Assembly (NCBI GenBank): GCA_023431345.1
Contig: JAEYWK010000201.1
Coordinates: forward strand, 89,310-153,309
Source of the DNA: Pseudomonadota bacterium
GTDB taxonomy: Bacteria; Myxococcota_A; Polyangia; Polyangiales; Polyangiaceae
Length of the DNA: 64,000 nt
Direction of reading: 5' to 3'
In this document: positions 47,445 through 60,513 of the stretch, piece after piece
Layout: every line of letters begins with the position of its first letter
How positions within the stretch are numbered: position 1 is the stretch's first letter
The notes under the pieces: model-generated
What the model saw: only the letters and a program-made list of their open reading frames with translations
What the model was told of the DNA's origin: nothing
The model's database searches: none
Made by a program: the position numbers and the translations under genes

Positions 47445-49151
47445 ATGCTGATCGACGTCGGCGGCAACGCCGCGCACCGCTTCGCGCGCGGCGGAGCCCT
47501 GCTACTGGTCGTCACTCTGGCGTGCGGCTCGGGCGCGGACGCGGCTGACCCGGCAGCGGCCCCGCCCGCCAGTGGAGGCGCAGCGACGGGAGGATCCACC
47601 GGCCCCGGTGGCAGCCCGCAAGCGCCAGGCGGAGCGGGCGGGCCGGGCATGACCGGCGGCGTGACGCACACGGGCGGGGTCACGACGGCGGGAGCCGCGA
47701 CTGGGGGCGGAGCGACGGCGGGTGCGAGCGGAGCGGGCGGACGAGGCGGCGAGAGCGCAGCAGGCGCGAGCGGGGCCGGGGGCGGCGCGGCGGGGTCGTC
47801 GCCCGGCGGCGGAGCGACGATCGAGAACGACCGCTTCTGGCTCGACACGTCCGGCGTCCCCATCTATTCGCAAGGCGGCGGGGTGCTGCAAGTCGGCGAC
47901 ACGTTCTATTGGTACGGGGTGAAGTACGGCGGAGCGGTCACCTACGCCCAGAATCCCCACGGTAAGGTGAGCGACACCTCCTTCCAAGGCGTGACGACCT
48001 ACTCGTCGAAAGACCTCGTGCACTGGAAGCTCGAAGCCACGGACAAGCTGACGGGCGCGGGCGGCTGGTTCGGTCGCCTCGGGGTGGCTTACAACGCCAA
48101 AACCAAGAAGTACGTGCTCGCCGCCCAGGGCGGTGGCGGCCTGTATTTTGCCACCAGCGACAAGCCGAGCGGCGGCTTCGTCTTCGACAACGTGCAAACC
48201 AATTTGCCCGGCATCGTCAACGGAGCCACCGGCGACCAGACCGTGTTTCAAGACGACGACGGCCAAGCCTATCTGATCAGCTCGAGCAGCAGCGGGCGCG
48301 CCAACCGCTACGTTTCGCCGCTGCGCGCCTCCGACTTTCTGAGGGCCGAGGAGGCGTGGTTCGTCTACAAGGGCGGCGGGCGTGAGGGCAACTGCATGTT
48401 CAAGCAGGCGGGCACCTACTATCATTGCTCGTCCGACCTCCACGGCTGGAACACGTCGCAAACCTACTGCGTCTCCGCCACGAGCTTGAAAGGGCCTTGG
48501 AGCGAAGAGTTCGTCTTGGCCGGCACCGAAGCCGACTACAGCCACGTGACGCAGACGGGCTTCTTCATCTCGGTCAAGGGCAGCGCGCAGACGCAGGTCA
48601 TCTTCGCCGGCGATCGCTGGGCCGATTTCGCGGGCAACGGCCTCGGCTACAATCAGTGGATGCCGCTCAGCTTCGAAGGCGGCAAGCCCTACTTTCACTC
48701 GCTGAGCGCCTGGAACCTGGACGTATCCACCGGGAAATGGAGCGTCGCCAAACAGAACAACTACGCGCTGAACCCCAGCTTCGAGGCGGACCGTATTTCG
48801 GTCACGACGCCCGTCGGCTGGAAGGCGACGAATGGCGCGAACGCGAAGGGCGGCCGCAACGGCAATTGGTCGTGGCAGCTCAGCGGCAGCGCCACCCTCT
48901 CACAATCGCTCACCCAGCTACCGAGCGGAACTTACACGCTCTCGGTCTGGGCCAAGAGCAGCGCCGCCGGCGCGACACTGCACGTCAAGAACCACGGCGG
49001 GCCGACGGCGTCCATCCCCATCGCGGCGGGCAGCAGCTGGCAGCAGCTGAAGCTGGAAGGCGTCAAGGTGACGAGCGGCGCCGCGGAGCTGGGCGTGACG
49101 AGCAGCGGGCAGACGGTGACCTTGGACGACTTCTCGTTCGTCTTGCAATGA
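47445..49151 (+). CDS. Secreted GH43-like glycoside hydrolase lipoprotein with C-terminal carbohydrate-binding-like domain
   Basis: 568 residues. A signal peptide with lipobox (LLLVVTLAC) is followed by about 90 residues of Gly/Ala/Thr-rich linker. Residues about 125-430 match the five-bladed propeller type seen in GH43 (FYWYGVKYGG, TTYSSKDLVHWK, TGDQTVFQDDDGQAYLISSS, GGGREGNCMFKQAGTYYHCSS, SHVTQTGF), close in pattern to exo-beta-1,3-galactanase-like members. Residues about 440-568 form a beta-sandwich with the pattern NPSFEADRIS...GWKA...TYTLSVWAKS...TLDDFSFVLQ, as in CBM4/9-like modules. It probably degrades side-chain or galactan polysaccharide at the cell surface. The catalytic acids cannot be placed with certainty, and the substrate is inferred from pattern. 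Confidence 0.78.
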   Translation: MLIDVGGNAAHRFARGGALLLVVTLACGSGADAADPAAAPPASGGAATGGSTGPGGSPQAPGGAGGPGMTGGVTHTGGVTTAGAATGGGATAGASGAGGRGGESAAGASGAGGGAAGSSPGGGATIENDRFWLDTSGVPIYSQGGGVLQVGDTFYWYGVKYGGAVTYAQNPHGKVSDTSFQGVTTYSSKDLVHWKLEATDKLTGAGGWFGRLGVAYNAKTKKYVLAAQGGGGLYFATSDKPSGGFVFDNVQTNLPGIVNGATGDQTVFQDDDGQAYLISSSSSGRANRYVSPLRASDFLRAEEAWFVYKGGGREGNCMFKQAGTYYHCSSDLHGWNTSQTYCVSATSLKGPWSEEFVLAGTEADYSHVTQTGFFISVKGSAQTQVIFAGDRWADFAGNGLGYNQWMPLSFEGGKPYFHSLSAWNLDVSTGKWSVAKQNNYALNPSFEADRISVTTPVGWKATNGANAKGGRNGNWSWQLSGSATLSQSLTQLPSGTYTLSVWAKSSAAGATLHVKNHGGPTASIPIAAGSSWQQLKLEGVKVTSGAAELGVTSSGQTVTLDDFSFVLQ

Positions 49152-49196
49152 TGCTCCATAGCGCCGCCGCGAATCTACCCGGTGCGACGCGGCGCT

Positions 49197-49500
49197 TCAC
49201 TGCCGGGGGCCTGCGAACGGTGACGTCGCGAAGTTCTCGAGCAGGTCGGCGCAGTCGTCGTAGATGGCTACGGCGCCGGCCAGGTCGGCGTCGCTGCGGC
49301 CGCCCGAGCGCAGCGCGACGGTCGAGATCCCGGCGCGAGTCGCCGCTTGGATGTCGTAGGGCGTGTCGCCCAGCACCCACCGTCAACCGGACGCCGCCGC
49401 CGCGCAGCCGCGTCAAAAGCTCCCCTCACCCGCGGGAAGGGGCGCAGGCGCGGCAAGAGCTCGGCGCGGAAGATCTCGGAGAGCCGCTCGCTCAACCGAG
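49197..49500 (-). pseudogene. Decayed HAD-superfamily phosphatase
   Basis: On the minus strand, pieces of one HAD phosphatase lie in three frames. Nearest the 3' end, WVLGDTPYDIQAATRAGIS, then VALRSGGRSDADLAGAVAIYDDCADLLE and a TGA at 49197-49199, are the typical C-terminal block with the metal-binding GDTPYD. Just upstream another frame reads LLTRLRGGGVRLTV and, before it, a third reads LSEIFRAELLPRLRPFPRVR, both characteristic of the middle of such enzymes. The region that should lie between the Leu-Thr-Val strand and GDTPYD is missing, and an in-frame TGA precedes the C-terminal block. The N-terminal DGT motif is not found. The 5' edge is approximate. Confidence 0.65.
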
Positions 49501-49655
49501 CGCCGGCCGTTCGACAGAACTGCCACACTTTTCCCTTCGCTGACGACTCGTAGGAAACCGCGAAGGTCGAAGGTCCTGATTGCGGTCCGACAGCGCCCGA
49601 GGCAATCGAGCCAGGTGGGCCGCGCTCCATCGCGCCGATCCGCTCGCTGGACTGA

Positions 49656-53897
<4,242 letters not shown>

Positions 53898-54011
53898 GAC
53901 AAGTCCGGACTGCGCGCTGAGCCCGCCCTTTGCAGAGGTGGGCATGTCCGTGAAAAAACCGACACTTACGAGCGTAGACGGAGACATATTGCCACAGCTG
54001 GGCGGTTTGGA

Positions 54012-55508
54012 ATGAGCGCCGCCCTCACGCGCTTCGTGCTCCTCGCGGCGTGGCTCAGCTCGTCTCCCCTCGCCCTCGCTCAGGCGCCGGAGCCCGAGGG
54101 TCGAGCGGAGGCAGACGAGCAGGCGGCCCCCGCTGAGCCCGCACCCCAGACACCCGCGCCGAAGCAGCCCGCGCCGGAGCAGGCGGAGCCGGCGGAGCAG
54201 CGCGAGCCGGGGGCACCCGCGCTACGCCGGCAGGCGGTGCGAGCGGACGAAGCTCGCGGCTACGCGCGAGAGCCGCGGACGGAGCCCGAGGACATCGCGC
54301 TCGCTGTGCCGCGCGCCGTGCTCGCGGTGCCGCGCTACGCGCTCCGGCTCGCGCTGTGGCCCGTGCGTGAGGGGATCGAATTCTTGGACCGTCACGCCGT
54401 GGTCGAAGAAGTGACCGACGTTCTCTACAACGACGCGCGCAACGCCGCCGTCTTGCCAACTCTCTCTTACGACAGCTATTTCGGTCCGTCGCTGGGCGTG
54501 CGCGCGTTCCACGAGGACTTAGCCGGCTACGGCGAGCTCGGCAGCGTGGAAGTGAAGGCCGGCGGCGTCTACAACCTCGCGACGCAGCTGCACTTTCGCG
54601 CCGACCACTACGGCGGCTCTCACCTGTGGCTGGAGAGCGTCGCGCGCTACGAGAGCGCCCCCGCGCTGCTCTTTCAGGGGCTCGGGACACATCGTGAAAT
54701 CGAGGGTGGCAGCGGACTTTCGCCGCGCGAAGCCGCGGTCGCGACGCGCTTCTCGGAACGACGCCTCTTGAGCTTGCTGCGCGCCGGCTACGACCTCGGC
54801 CGTCCGAGCCAGCTGCTGCAGCTCGGCGGCACCGTCAGCTACAACGTGCGTGACTTCGGCGCGAAGCAGAAGGGGGCCGAGCCATCCATCGAGGAGGCCT
54901 ACGACACGACCCAGCTCGTGGGTTTCGACGATCGCGTCGCCATTTTGGAAGCCGATCTGAGCCTCGTCGTCGACCTGCGTGACGTCGCGGGGGCGACATC
55001 TAGCGGTGCTTACCTCGAGCTGTTCGCAGGGCGCGCGCCGAGCATCGGTCGCTACGGCTTTTGGCACCACGGCGCCGAGCTCACGACTTACCTCGATCTC
55101 TACCGGAAGACGCGCGTGCTGGTGCTGCGAGCGATGCTCGAAGGCGTGGAGGGCGACGAAGCCGAAATCCCCTTCTCGGAGCTGCCGCGCCTGGGTGGCG
55201 TCAGCCGGCTCCGCGGCTACCCGCTCGACCGCTTTCGCGACGAGAAGGCGGCGCTCGGAACGATCGAGTACCGCTACCCGATTCATCAATACGTGGCGGG
55301 CGCCCTCTACTGCGACGTGGGGCGCGTCGAGCAGCGCTACAGCGACCTCCTCGACTCGACTTGGAAGGTCGGTTTCGGCGGAGGCTTCGTGGTGCGCTCT
55401 CGGGAACGTGAGATTTTCACCTTCGACGTCGCGTACGGCGAGGGAGTGCAGGTCCACCTCACGACTCAGCCGCTGCGCGCGTTCGCCAAGAGGAACACCG
55501 AGCTATGA
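54012..55508 (+). CDS. Omp85/BamA-TamA-like outer-membrane beta-barrel protein
   Basis: 498 residues. A signal peptide (LLAAWLSSSPLALA) is followed by a Pro/Ala/Glu-rich linker (to about 75) and a short helical segment, then alternating aromatic strands. The Omp85 signature region is clear near the C-terminus: FSELPRLGGVSRLRGYPLDRFRDEKAALGTIEYRYPIH-like, with the conserved L-R-G-Y loop-6 motif, then VGFGGGFVVRSREREIFTFDVAYGEG. No POTRA repeats are visible, so it is a compact barrel of the patatin/Omp85-lite kind rather than BamA itself. It inserts or passes proteins or lipids across the outer membrane. The stop overlaps the next ATG by four bases, so it acts with the lipoprotein. Confidence 0.82.
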   Translation: MSAALTRFVLLAAWLSSSPLALAQAPEPEGRAEADEQAAPAEPAPQTPAPKQPAPEQAEPAEQREPGAPALRRQAVRADEARGYAREPRTEPEDIALAVPRAVLAVPRYALRLALWPVREGIEFLDRHAVVEEVTDVLYNDARNAAVLPTLSYDSYFGPSLGVRAFHEDLAGYGELGSVEVKAGGVYNLATQLHFRADHYGGSHLWLESVARYESAPALLFQGLGTHREIEGGSGLSPREAAVATRFSERRLLSLLRAGYDLGRPSQLLQLGGTVSYNVRDFGAKQKGAEPSIEEAYDTTQLVGFDDRVAILEADLSLVVDLRDVAGATSSGAYLELFAGRAPSIGRYGFWHHGAELTTYLDLYRKTRVLVLRAMLEGVEGDEAEIPFSELPRLGGVSRLRGYPLDRFRDEKAALGTIEYRYPIHQYVAGALYCDVGRVEQRYSDLLDSTWKVGFGGGFVVRSREREIFTFDVAYGEGVQVHLTTQPLRAFAKRNTEL

Positions 55509-57112
55509 CCCCTCCCTGGAAGACACTCGTCCTCGCCGCGACCTGCTGGACCGCTTCGGGCTGCGGCGCCGCATCTCCGGTCTTTCGCGACGCGCCGCCG
55601 GTTTGGAAGGTCGACGACGCGCAGAACATCGAGGAACCAAGCGAGCGCGAGTACGATCCGAAGGAATACTTCGCCAAGGTGTTCGTCATCGAGCGGCTCG
55701 ACCGGACGCTCGAGCTCCGAGATCGAGAACCAGCGGGCAACGTCAACTCGCTGGAGGAGGTGCCGGACTCGACATGGTTCCAAAATCGCCTCGGCGTGCG
55801 TCGCGTCACCCCCGCCGAGGCCGCGCGAGGCTTCGAGCAAGGCGGCCCGCCTCAGCCGCCGTTCGTGGTCACGGGCGGCAAGTACGCCGGCGGAAACCCG
55901 GGCTTCGCGATGAAGGACGCAACGGGCCGCAAGTTTCTCGTCAAGTTCGACACGAAGCAGAACCCGGAGCTTCAGACGACCGCGGGCGTGGTCGTCAACC
56001 GCATCTTTTGGACCGCAGGCTACAACGTGCCGTCGGATCACGTGTTCGACCTGCACCTGAGTCAGCTGACGATCGGCGCGGAGGCCATCTACACCGACAA
56101 GAAGAAGGACGCCGAGCCGTTCGATGCCCAGCGCTTGGTGGCGGTCCTGTCCACGGCGCCGCAGCAGGCCGACGGTAGCTATCGCGCGATCGCGAGCCAG
56201 CTCCTCGATGGCAAGCCCAAAGGCGGGTTTTCACCGAAGGGCACGCGCAAAGACGACCCGAACGATCGCGTCCGCCACGAGCACCGGCGCGAGCTGCGCG
56301 GCCTGCGCGTGCTATCGGCCTGGGTCGGCCACACCGACATGCGGGAAGACAACACGCTGGATGTTTACGTCGAGGACGGCAAGCGGCGCTACTTGCGTCA
56401 CTACCTGCTCGATTTCGGCGAAGCGCTCGATGGCCACGCTGCCGAGACCGGGCGGCGCGAAGACGGCTGGGAACATTTCATCGACTGGGAGATGCAGACC
56501 AAGGCGCTGTTCGCCTTCGGGTTGTGGAAGCGTCCTTGGGAAGACGTGCGTCCGACGCCGTGGCCAGCGCTCGGCTCGTTCCGCGCGGAGCCGTTCGACC
56601 CCACCGCTTGGCGCGAAGCCTACCCCTACTGGCCGTTCGCAGAGATGGACGCCTCCGACGCCTACTGGGCCGCGAAAATCGTGATGCGCTTCGAGCGGCC
56701 CTTGCTGGAGGCGATCGTAGCCGAGGGCAAGCTGAGTGACCCGCTGGCGGCGCGCTTCTTGGTGAGCACGCTCATCCAGCGGCGCAACACCGTCGGCCGC
56801 ACGTATCTCGACGCCGTCACTCCGCTCGACGACTTCGAGCTCACCGCGGATCGGCTTTGCATGACCGACCTGATGCTGCGCTATGGCCTCGCGAAGCGCG
56901 GCAGCGTGGAGTGGCTCGACGACGGCGAGGTGCGGGCGACGCGATCGGTCGGCGCCGATGGCCGCTTGTGCGTCAAGCTGCGCCGCAACGAGGGGTACAC
57001 CGTCTTTCGCATGCGCTCGCGACGCGGCGACAGCACCCGCCCCCCGATGGAGCTTCACTTCAAGGCCGGCGCACGACCGCGCATCTTGGGCATCGTTCGC
57101 GTCGCGCGCTGA
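55505..57112 (+). CDS. Lipoprotein with atypical-kinase-like motifs
   Basis: 535 residues. The signal peptide ends in lipobox TASGC (Cys20), so it is exported. EVPDSTWFQNR (about 85-95) is a conserved-looking patch I do not know by name. Further on, GRKFLVKFDTK (Lys147) resembles a kinase beta-3 lysine, GVVVNRIFWTAGYNVP a following helix, and RVLSAWVGHTDMREDNTLDVYV (His276, Asp278, Asn283) with YLLDFGEALDG (Asp303-Phe-Gly) recalls the catalytic D...N and DFG of PI3K/HipA/CotH-like atypical kinases. Location outside the cytosol is unusual for such a fold. Its ATG overlaps the Omp85 stop (ATGA). Function unknown; the kinase reading is inference from motifs alone. Confidence 0.72.
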   Translation: MTPPWKTLVLAATCWTASGCGAASPVFRDAPPVWKVDDAQNIEEPSEREYDPKEYFAKVFVIERLDRTLELRDREPAGNVNSLEEVPDSTWFQNRLGVRRVTPAEAARGFEQGGPPQPPFVVTGGKYAGGNPGFAMKDATGRKFLVKFDTKQNPELQTTAGVVVNRIFWTAGYNVPSDHVFDLHLSQLTIGAEAIYTDKKKDAEPFDAQRLVAVLSTAPQQADGSYRAIASQLLDGKPKGGFSPKGTRKDDPNDRVRHEHRRELRGLRVLSAWVGHTDMREDNTLDVYVEDGKRRYLRHYLLDFGEALDGHAAETGRREDGWEHFIDWEMQTKALFAFGLWKRPWEDVRPTPWPALGSFRAEPFDPTAWREAYPYWPFAEMDASDAYWAAKIVMRFERPLLEAIVAEGKLSDPLAARFLVSTLIQRRNTVGRTYLDAVTPLDDFELTADRLCMTDLMLRYGLAKRGSVEWLDDGEVRATRSVGADGRLCVKLRRNEGYTVFRMRSRRGDSTRPPMELHFKAGARPRILGIVRVAR

Positions 57113-57269
57113 GCGGAGCCACCGCCAGCGCTCAGGCTGGCCCGCACCCGCTGTAGCGGCAAAGGTAACCACCCTTGATGTATGGCGAGAGTGCCCAGCG
57201 CGGTCAGGCGGCGGGTACGGGGTAGCCACACTACCATTCAAGATCCGTCCCACTCGGCCCCTAGCCATT

Positions 57270-57763
57270 CAGTGTCTGCCTTGGCTGGTGCCAGTAGCGT
57301 GCCTGCTGCTCGTGGGGGCCTCCCCTGCCTCGCGCGCGCCGAGGCGGGCCGAGCCGTGCTCGTGCTCGTGCTCGCCGAGCGGGGCCGTGAGGCCGAGCCG
57401 CTGCAAAAGGAGCTGGGCGGGCGCTCCGCGGTCAGTTGCGTGCTCGACGTCGAAGGGCTGGCCGTGCGTACCACGCACGAGTCGCTCGCCCTCGCGGTTG
57501 GCCGCCGCGCCACGACCCGGGTCCCCGAGGGCTGGGCCGCCACTCCCGCCAGCGGTCGCTGGCTCTGGGCGCTCTCGACTCGGTTGGGTCCCACGCTGCC
57601 GCCATCGAGCCGCACCGATGGGGTGGCGACCCTAGGCGCCGGCTTCCTGTTGAACCCGTTCTCACAGGTCTCCGCTGCGAGCTCGGCCCCGGGCGGAGCT
57701 GGGGCTGCTCGTTTCCGCGTGGTGAGATTCTTCCGCCCCTTCTTGCAGGCTGACGCCCATTGA
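57270..57763 (+). pseudogene. Probable decayed secreted protein upstream of a sigma factor
   Basis: A signal-peptide-like stretch, WLVPVACLLLVGASPASRA, occurs in one frame at about 57280-57340, while the rest (VLVLVLAERGREAEPLQKELGG...FRVVRFFRPFLQADAH) continues in another frame to a TGA at 57763. This fits a frameshift in a gene whose product was exported; the second part is shorter than expected for a whole domain. If the second frame is intact instead, it would be a hypothetical protein starting upstream (ATG 57182 or GTG 57271). The stop is 21 bases before the sigma-factor ATG. The 57113-57269 region holds nothing recognisable. Confidence 0.4.
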
Positions 57764-57783
57764 CCACCAAGACGCACCGGTTC

Positions 57784-58362
57784 ATGAACGCCCCTCGACG
57801 CAGCAGCGACGTCTCCGAGCTGGTGAGCCAGGCCGTCGCAGGGAGCTCGAGGGCGCGGCGCCGCATCGTGGAGCAACTGTCGCGAAGAGTGCGCGGCATC
57901 GCGCTCTCGATCCTCGGCAACTCGGAGGACGCCGCGGACGCGACCCAGAGCATCTTTCTCGAGCTCTTTCAGTCGCTGCCCAGCTTCCAGGGCGAAAACC
58001 TGACCCCCTGGGCGGACAGCATCGCGGTGCGCACCGCGGTTCGACACGCGCGCAGCCGCCGCGCGCGCAGCGCGCGCGACGCGAGCGTAGACCCGGAAGA
58101 GCTCACGGTCGAGCCCTCCACGCCCGCCGAGCACCGCGTCCCACGCGCCATCCTGGAGTACCTGGGCGAGCTCCCGGAGACGAGGCGCATCGCGTTGGTG
58201 CTGAGGCACGTCATGGGTTACTCGATCGAGGAAATCGCCGAGCTGACGGACGTGTCGCCCAATACGGTCAAAGATCGCCTGCATCAGGCGCGAGAGCAGG
58301 TGAGGAAAACGCTTCGCCGGGAGCTGGGCCTCTTGCCGCTCGGCGCGAGGAGCCATGGCTGA
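57784..58362 (+). CDS. ECF-type RNA polymerase sigma factor
   Basis: 192 residues with both ECF core regions. Region 2: RRVRGIALSILGNSEDAADATQSIFLELFQSLPSFQ and WADSIAVRTAVRHARSRR. Region 4: ILEYLGELPETRRIALVLRHVMGYSIEEIAELTDVSPNTVKDRLHQAREQVRKTL, a canonical sigma-4 helix-turn-helix. It looks intact. The ATG at 57784 was preferred to a TTG at 57760. Its stop overlaps by eight bases the ATG of what was probably its anti-sigma factor, now a short remnant, so this sigma factor may be unregulated or redundant. Confidence 0.88.
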   Translation: MNAPRRSSDVSELVSQAVAGSSRARRRIVEQLSRRVRGIALSILGNSEDAADATQSIFLELFQSLPSFQGENLTPWADSIAVRTAVRHARSRRARSARDASVDPEELTVEPSTPAEHRVPRAILEYLGELPETRRIALVLRHVMGYSIEEIAELTDVSPNTVKDRLHQAREQVRKTLRRELGLLPLGARSHG

Positions 58363-58735
58363 CTGCGCTAGCTGGGCGTCGCTGTCCGACAGGCTGGCGT
58401 TGGGGCCTTGATGGCGGCCGGCGCGAGCGCAGCGATCTGGATCCGTGATGCGCAGCAGTGGCTGCGTGAGCACACCAAGGGCGCTGAGGCGCGCGTCGCG
58501 CTCGTCTCGCTCGGTGACCTGCAGCTGTCGCCGCTCCGCGACGTGAGGGGCGCTGCGCTCGTTCGATACCTACCTGAGACAGGGAGGCTCGCTCCGCCAA
58601 CAAGCCAGCTACGGCCGGATTCGCGCGCTGCTCCGCCTCGGCCAAACTACGGAAGCGCGCAGCGCCGCCGAAAATTTCGTGCGTAGCTACCCGCGCAGCG
58701 TGCAGGCCGCGAGTTTACGCAAAGAAGCGCTCTAA
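58355..58735 (+). pseudogene. Remnants of anti-sigma and TPR-type lipoprotein genes
   Basis: An ATG overlapping the sigma stop starts MADCASWASLSDRLALG and hits a TGA at 58409-58411, a typical anti-sigma N-terminus cut after 18 residues. Directly after, another frame reads WIRDAQQWLREHTKGAEARVALVSLGDLQL, and then, in a third frame from about 58562, FDTYLRQGGSLRQQASYGRIRALLRLGQ...AAENFVRSYPRSVQAASL ending at TAA 58733-58735. The last part is the characteristic end of TPR-type proteins encoded in sigma-factor operons. So the partner genes have lost most of their middle and carry at least one frameshift. Confidence 0.62.
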
Positions 58736-58773
58736 AAACCGCCCGAGATCGCGAGCGGTACCAATGACTGTTC

Positions 58774-60513
58774 GTGAACCACACGAGCCAGCTCGGAACG
58801 TCAGGTCGCGCGGGACGTGCTCTCGGCGTCGGGATCACGCTGCTCGCCGCGTCGGCTGCGGCAGCTTGCACGGGCTCCGTCGATGGAGGCTCGGAGGGCA
58901 ATCCCGTCGGCGCCGGTGGCAGTCGAGTCGGCGTGGGGGGAGCTGGCGCGGCCGGCGGCAGCGGCGAACCCGGTAGCGCCGGCACACCGGGAGTCACCGC
59001 TCCGGGAGGCCCCGGTCGCGTGGTGATGCGCCGCCTCAACGTCACCGAGTACAACAACACCGTCCGCGACTTACTGGGCACCAAGCTGAGCTTGCCGGAA
59101 AATTTTCCGCCCGACGCTTCGGCTCACAGCTTCGACAACGTGGCCGCCGCGCTCACGATGACGGACGCCTCGTTCGCTCTCTACTCCGAGACGGCCAAGC
59201 TCTTGGCGACGGAAGCGCTGGGCGCGGAGCGACGCGCGGCGCTGCTCGGCTGTGAGCTCGGGAACGACCCAGAGGCGTGCGTCGGCAGCATGCTGGAGCG
59301 GCTTCTGCCGCGAGCCTTTCGCCGCGCGCTAGAGCCGGGCGACGTGGAGGGGCTCGTCCAGCTCTTCACCGACAACAAGGCCGCGGGCGACACGAACGAT
59401 CAGGCGCTCGCTCGCGTGTTGCAAGCCGCCCTCACCTCCGCCGAGTTCTTGTTTCGCATCGAGCGCAACTCCGGCCAAGCGGGCGTTCGCAACCTGAACG
59501 GGTACGAGATCGCGTCGCGTTTGTCGTACTTCTTGTGGAGCTCGATGCCGGACGACGAGCTGCGAGCCGCGGCCGCGAGCGGCTCGCTGGCGACGCCCGA
59601 GGGCATCGGCGGGCAAGTGAGTCGCATGCTCGCCGACGCCAAGGCCTCCGCTTTCGCTACCAATTTCGGCGGCCAGTGGCTACCGATACGCGCCCTCGAC
59701 GACATGGTGCCCGACGCGCAGGTATATCCGGAATACGACGACGAGCTGCGGGCCGCCATGCGTGCGGAGACGGAGCTCTTCTTCCTCGACGTCGCCAGCG
59801 GCAAGCGCTCCTTCAGAGACCTGCTCACGACCCACTCCGGCTACGTGAACGATCGCCTCGCGCAGCACTACGGCCTGCCCGGCTCGGGGTCGACGGATCC
59901 GGTGTTCCGTGAGCTTGCGCCGGGGCGCGGCGGGCTGTTGACGCAAGGCTCATTCTTGACGGTGAACTCCTATCCGGGCGAGAGCAATCCCGTGCGGCGC
60001 GGCAAGTGGATCCTCGCCAATCTCTTCTGTCAGGAGCCGCCCGCGCCTCCACCCGACGTGCAGCGTGAGCCGCCGCCGCAAGAGGGCGTCTCGCGCAAGG
60101 AGCGGCTAGCCTCGCACCGCGTCAATCCAATCTGCGCCAGCTGCCACAACTTGATGGACCCTCTCGGGCTCGCGCTCGAGCAGTACGACGGCGTCGGCAA
60201 ATTTCGCACCACCGACAGCGGCGTTACGATCGATCCTTCGGGCCAGCTCGCGGACGCCACGCCGATCACCGACGCAGTCAGTTTGCAGCGGGCGCTCGCA
60301 GAGAAGCCTGCAATCGCGGCGTGCGTTGCGGAGCATGTCTTCACCTATGCGCTCGGACGCGCCCCGCGCGATACCAGCCCGTTCGACTCTGCCACCATCG
60401 GCGACCTCAGCAAGGCATTCAACGACGCGGGACAGCTGTTCCCACAGCTGATTCGAGCCGTAATCAGCTCCGAAGTGTTCTCCCAGCGTGAAGACGAGGC
60501 CACGACTCCATGA
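58774..60513 (+). CDS. DUF1592/DUF1588-type lipoprotein with cytochrome-like CxxCH
   Basis: 579 residues. GTG start; signal peptide with lipobox region (ASAAAAC), then a Gly/Ala/Ser-rich linker and the multi-DUF architecture of this family: RRLNVTEYNNTVRDLLG (DUF1587), LPRAFRRALEP (DUF1595), LNGYEIASRLSYFLWSSMPDDEL (DUF1592), RGGLLTQGSFLTVNSYPGESNPVRRGKWILANLFCQEPP (DUF1588), and near the C-terminus ICASCHNLMDPLGLALEQYD (CxxCH heme-binding-like) with DUF1585. These proteins are common in Planctomycetes and Myxococcota, and their role is unknown though they are paired with DUF1552 proteins. That partner follows with an ATGA overlap. Confidence 0.9.
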   Translation: MNHTSQLGTSGRAGRALGVGITLLAASAAAACTGSVDGGSEGNPVGAGGSRVGVGGAGAAGGSGEPGSAGTPGVTAPGGPGRVVMRRLNVTEYNNTVRDLLGTKLSLPENFPPDASAHSFDNVAAALTMTDASFALYSETAKLLATEALGAERRAALLGCELGNDPEACVGSMLERLLPRAFRRALEPGDVEGLVQLFTDNKAAGDTNDQALARVLQAALTSAEFLFRIERNSGQAGVRNLNGYEIASRLSYFLWSSMPDDELRAAAASGSLATPEGIGGQVSRMLADAKASAFATNFGGQWLPIRALDDMVPDAQVYPEYDDELRAAMRAETELFFLDVASGKRSFRDLLTTHSGYVNDRLAQHYGLPGSGSTDPVFRELAPGRGGLLTQGSFLTVNSYPGESNPVRRGKWILANLFCQEPPAPPPDVQREPPPQEGVSRKERLASHRVNPICASCHNLMDPLGLALEQYDGVGKFRTTDSGVTIDPSGQLADATPITDAVSLQRALAEKPAIAACVAEHVFTYALGRAPRDTSPFDSATIGDLSKAFNDAGQLFPQLIRAVISSEVFSQREDEATTP

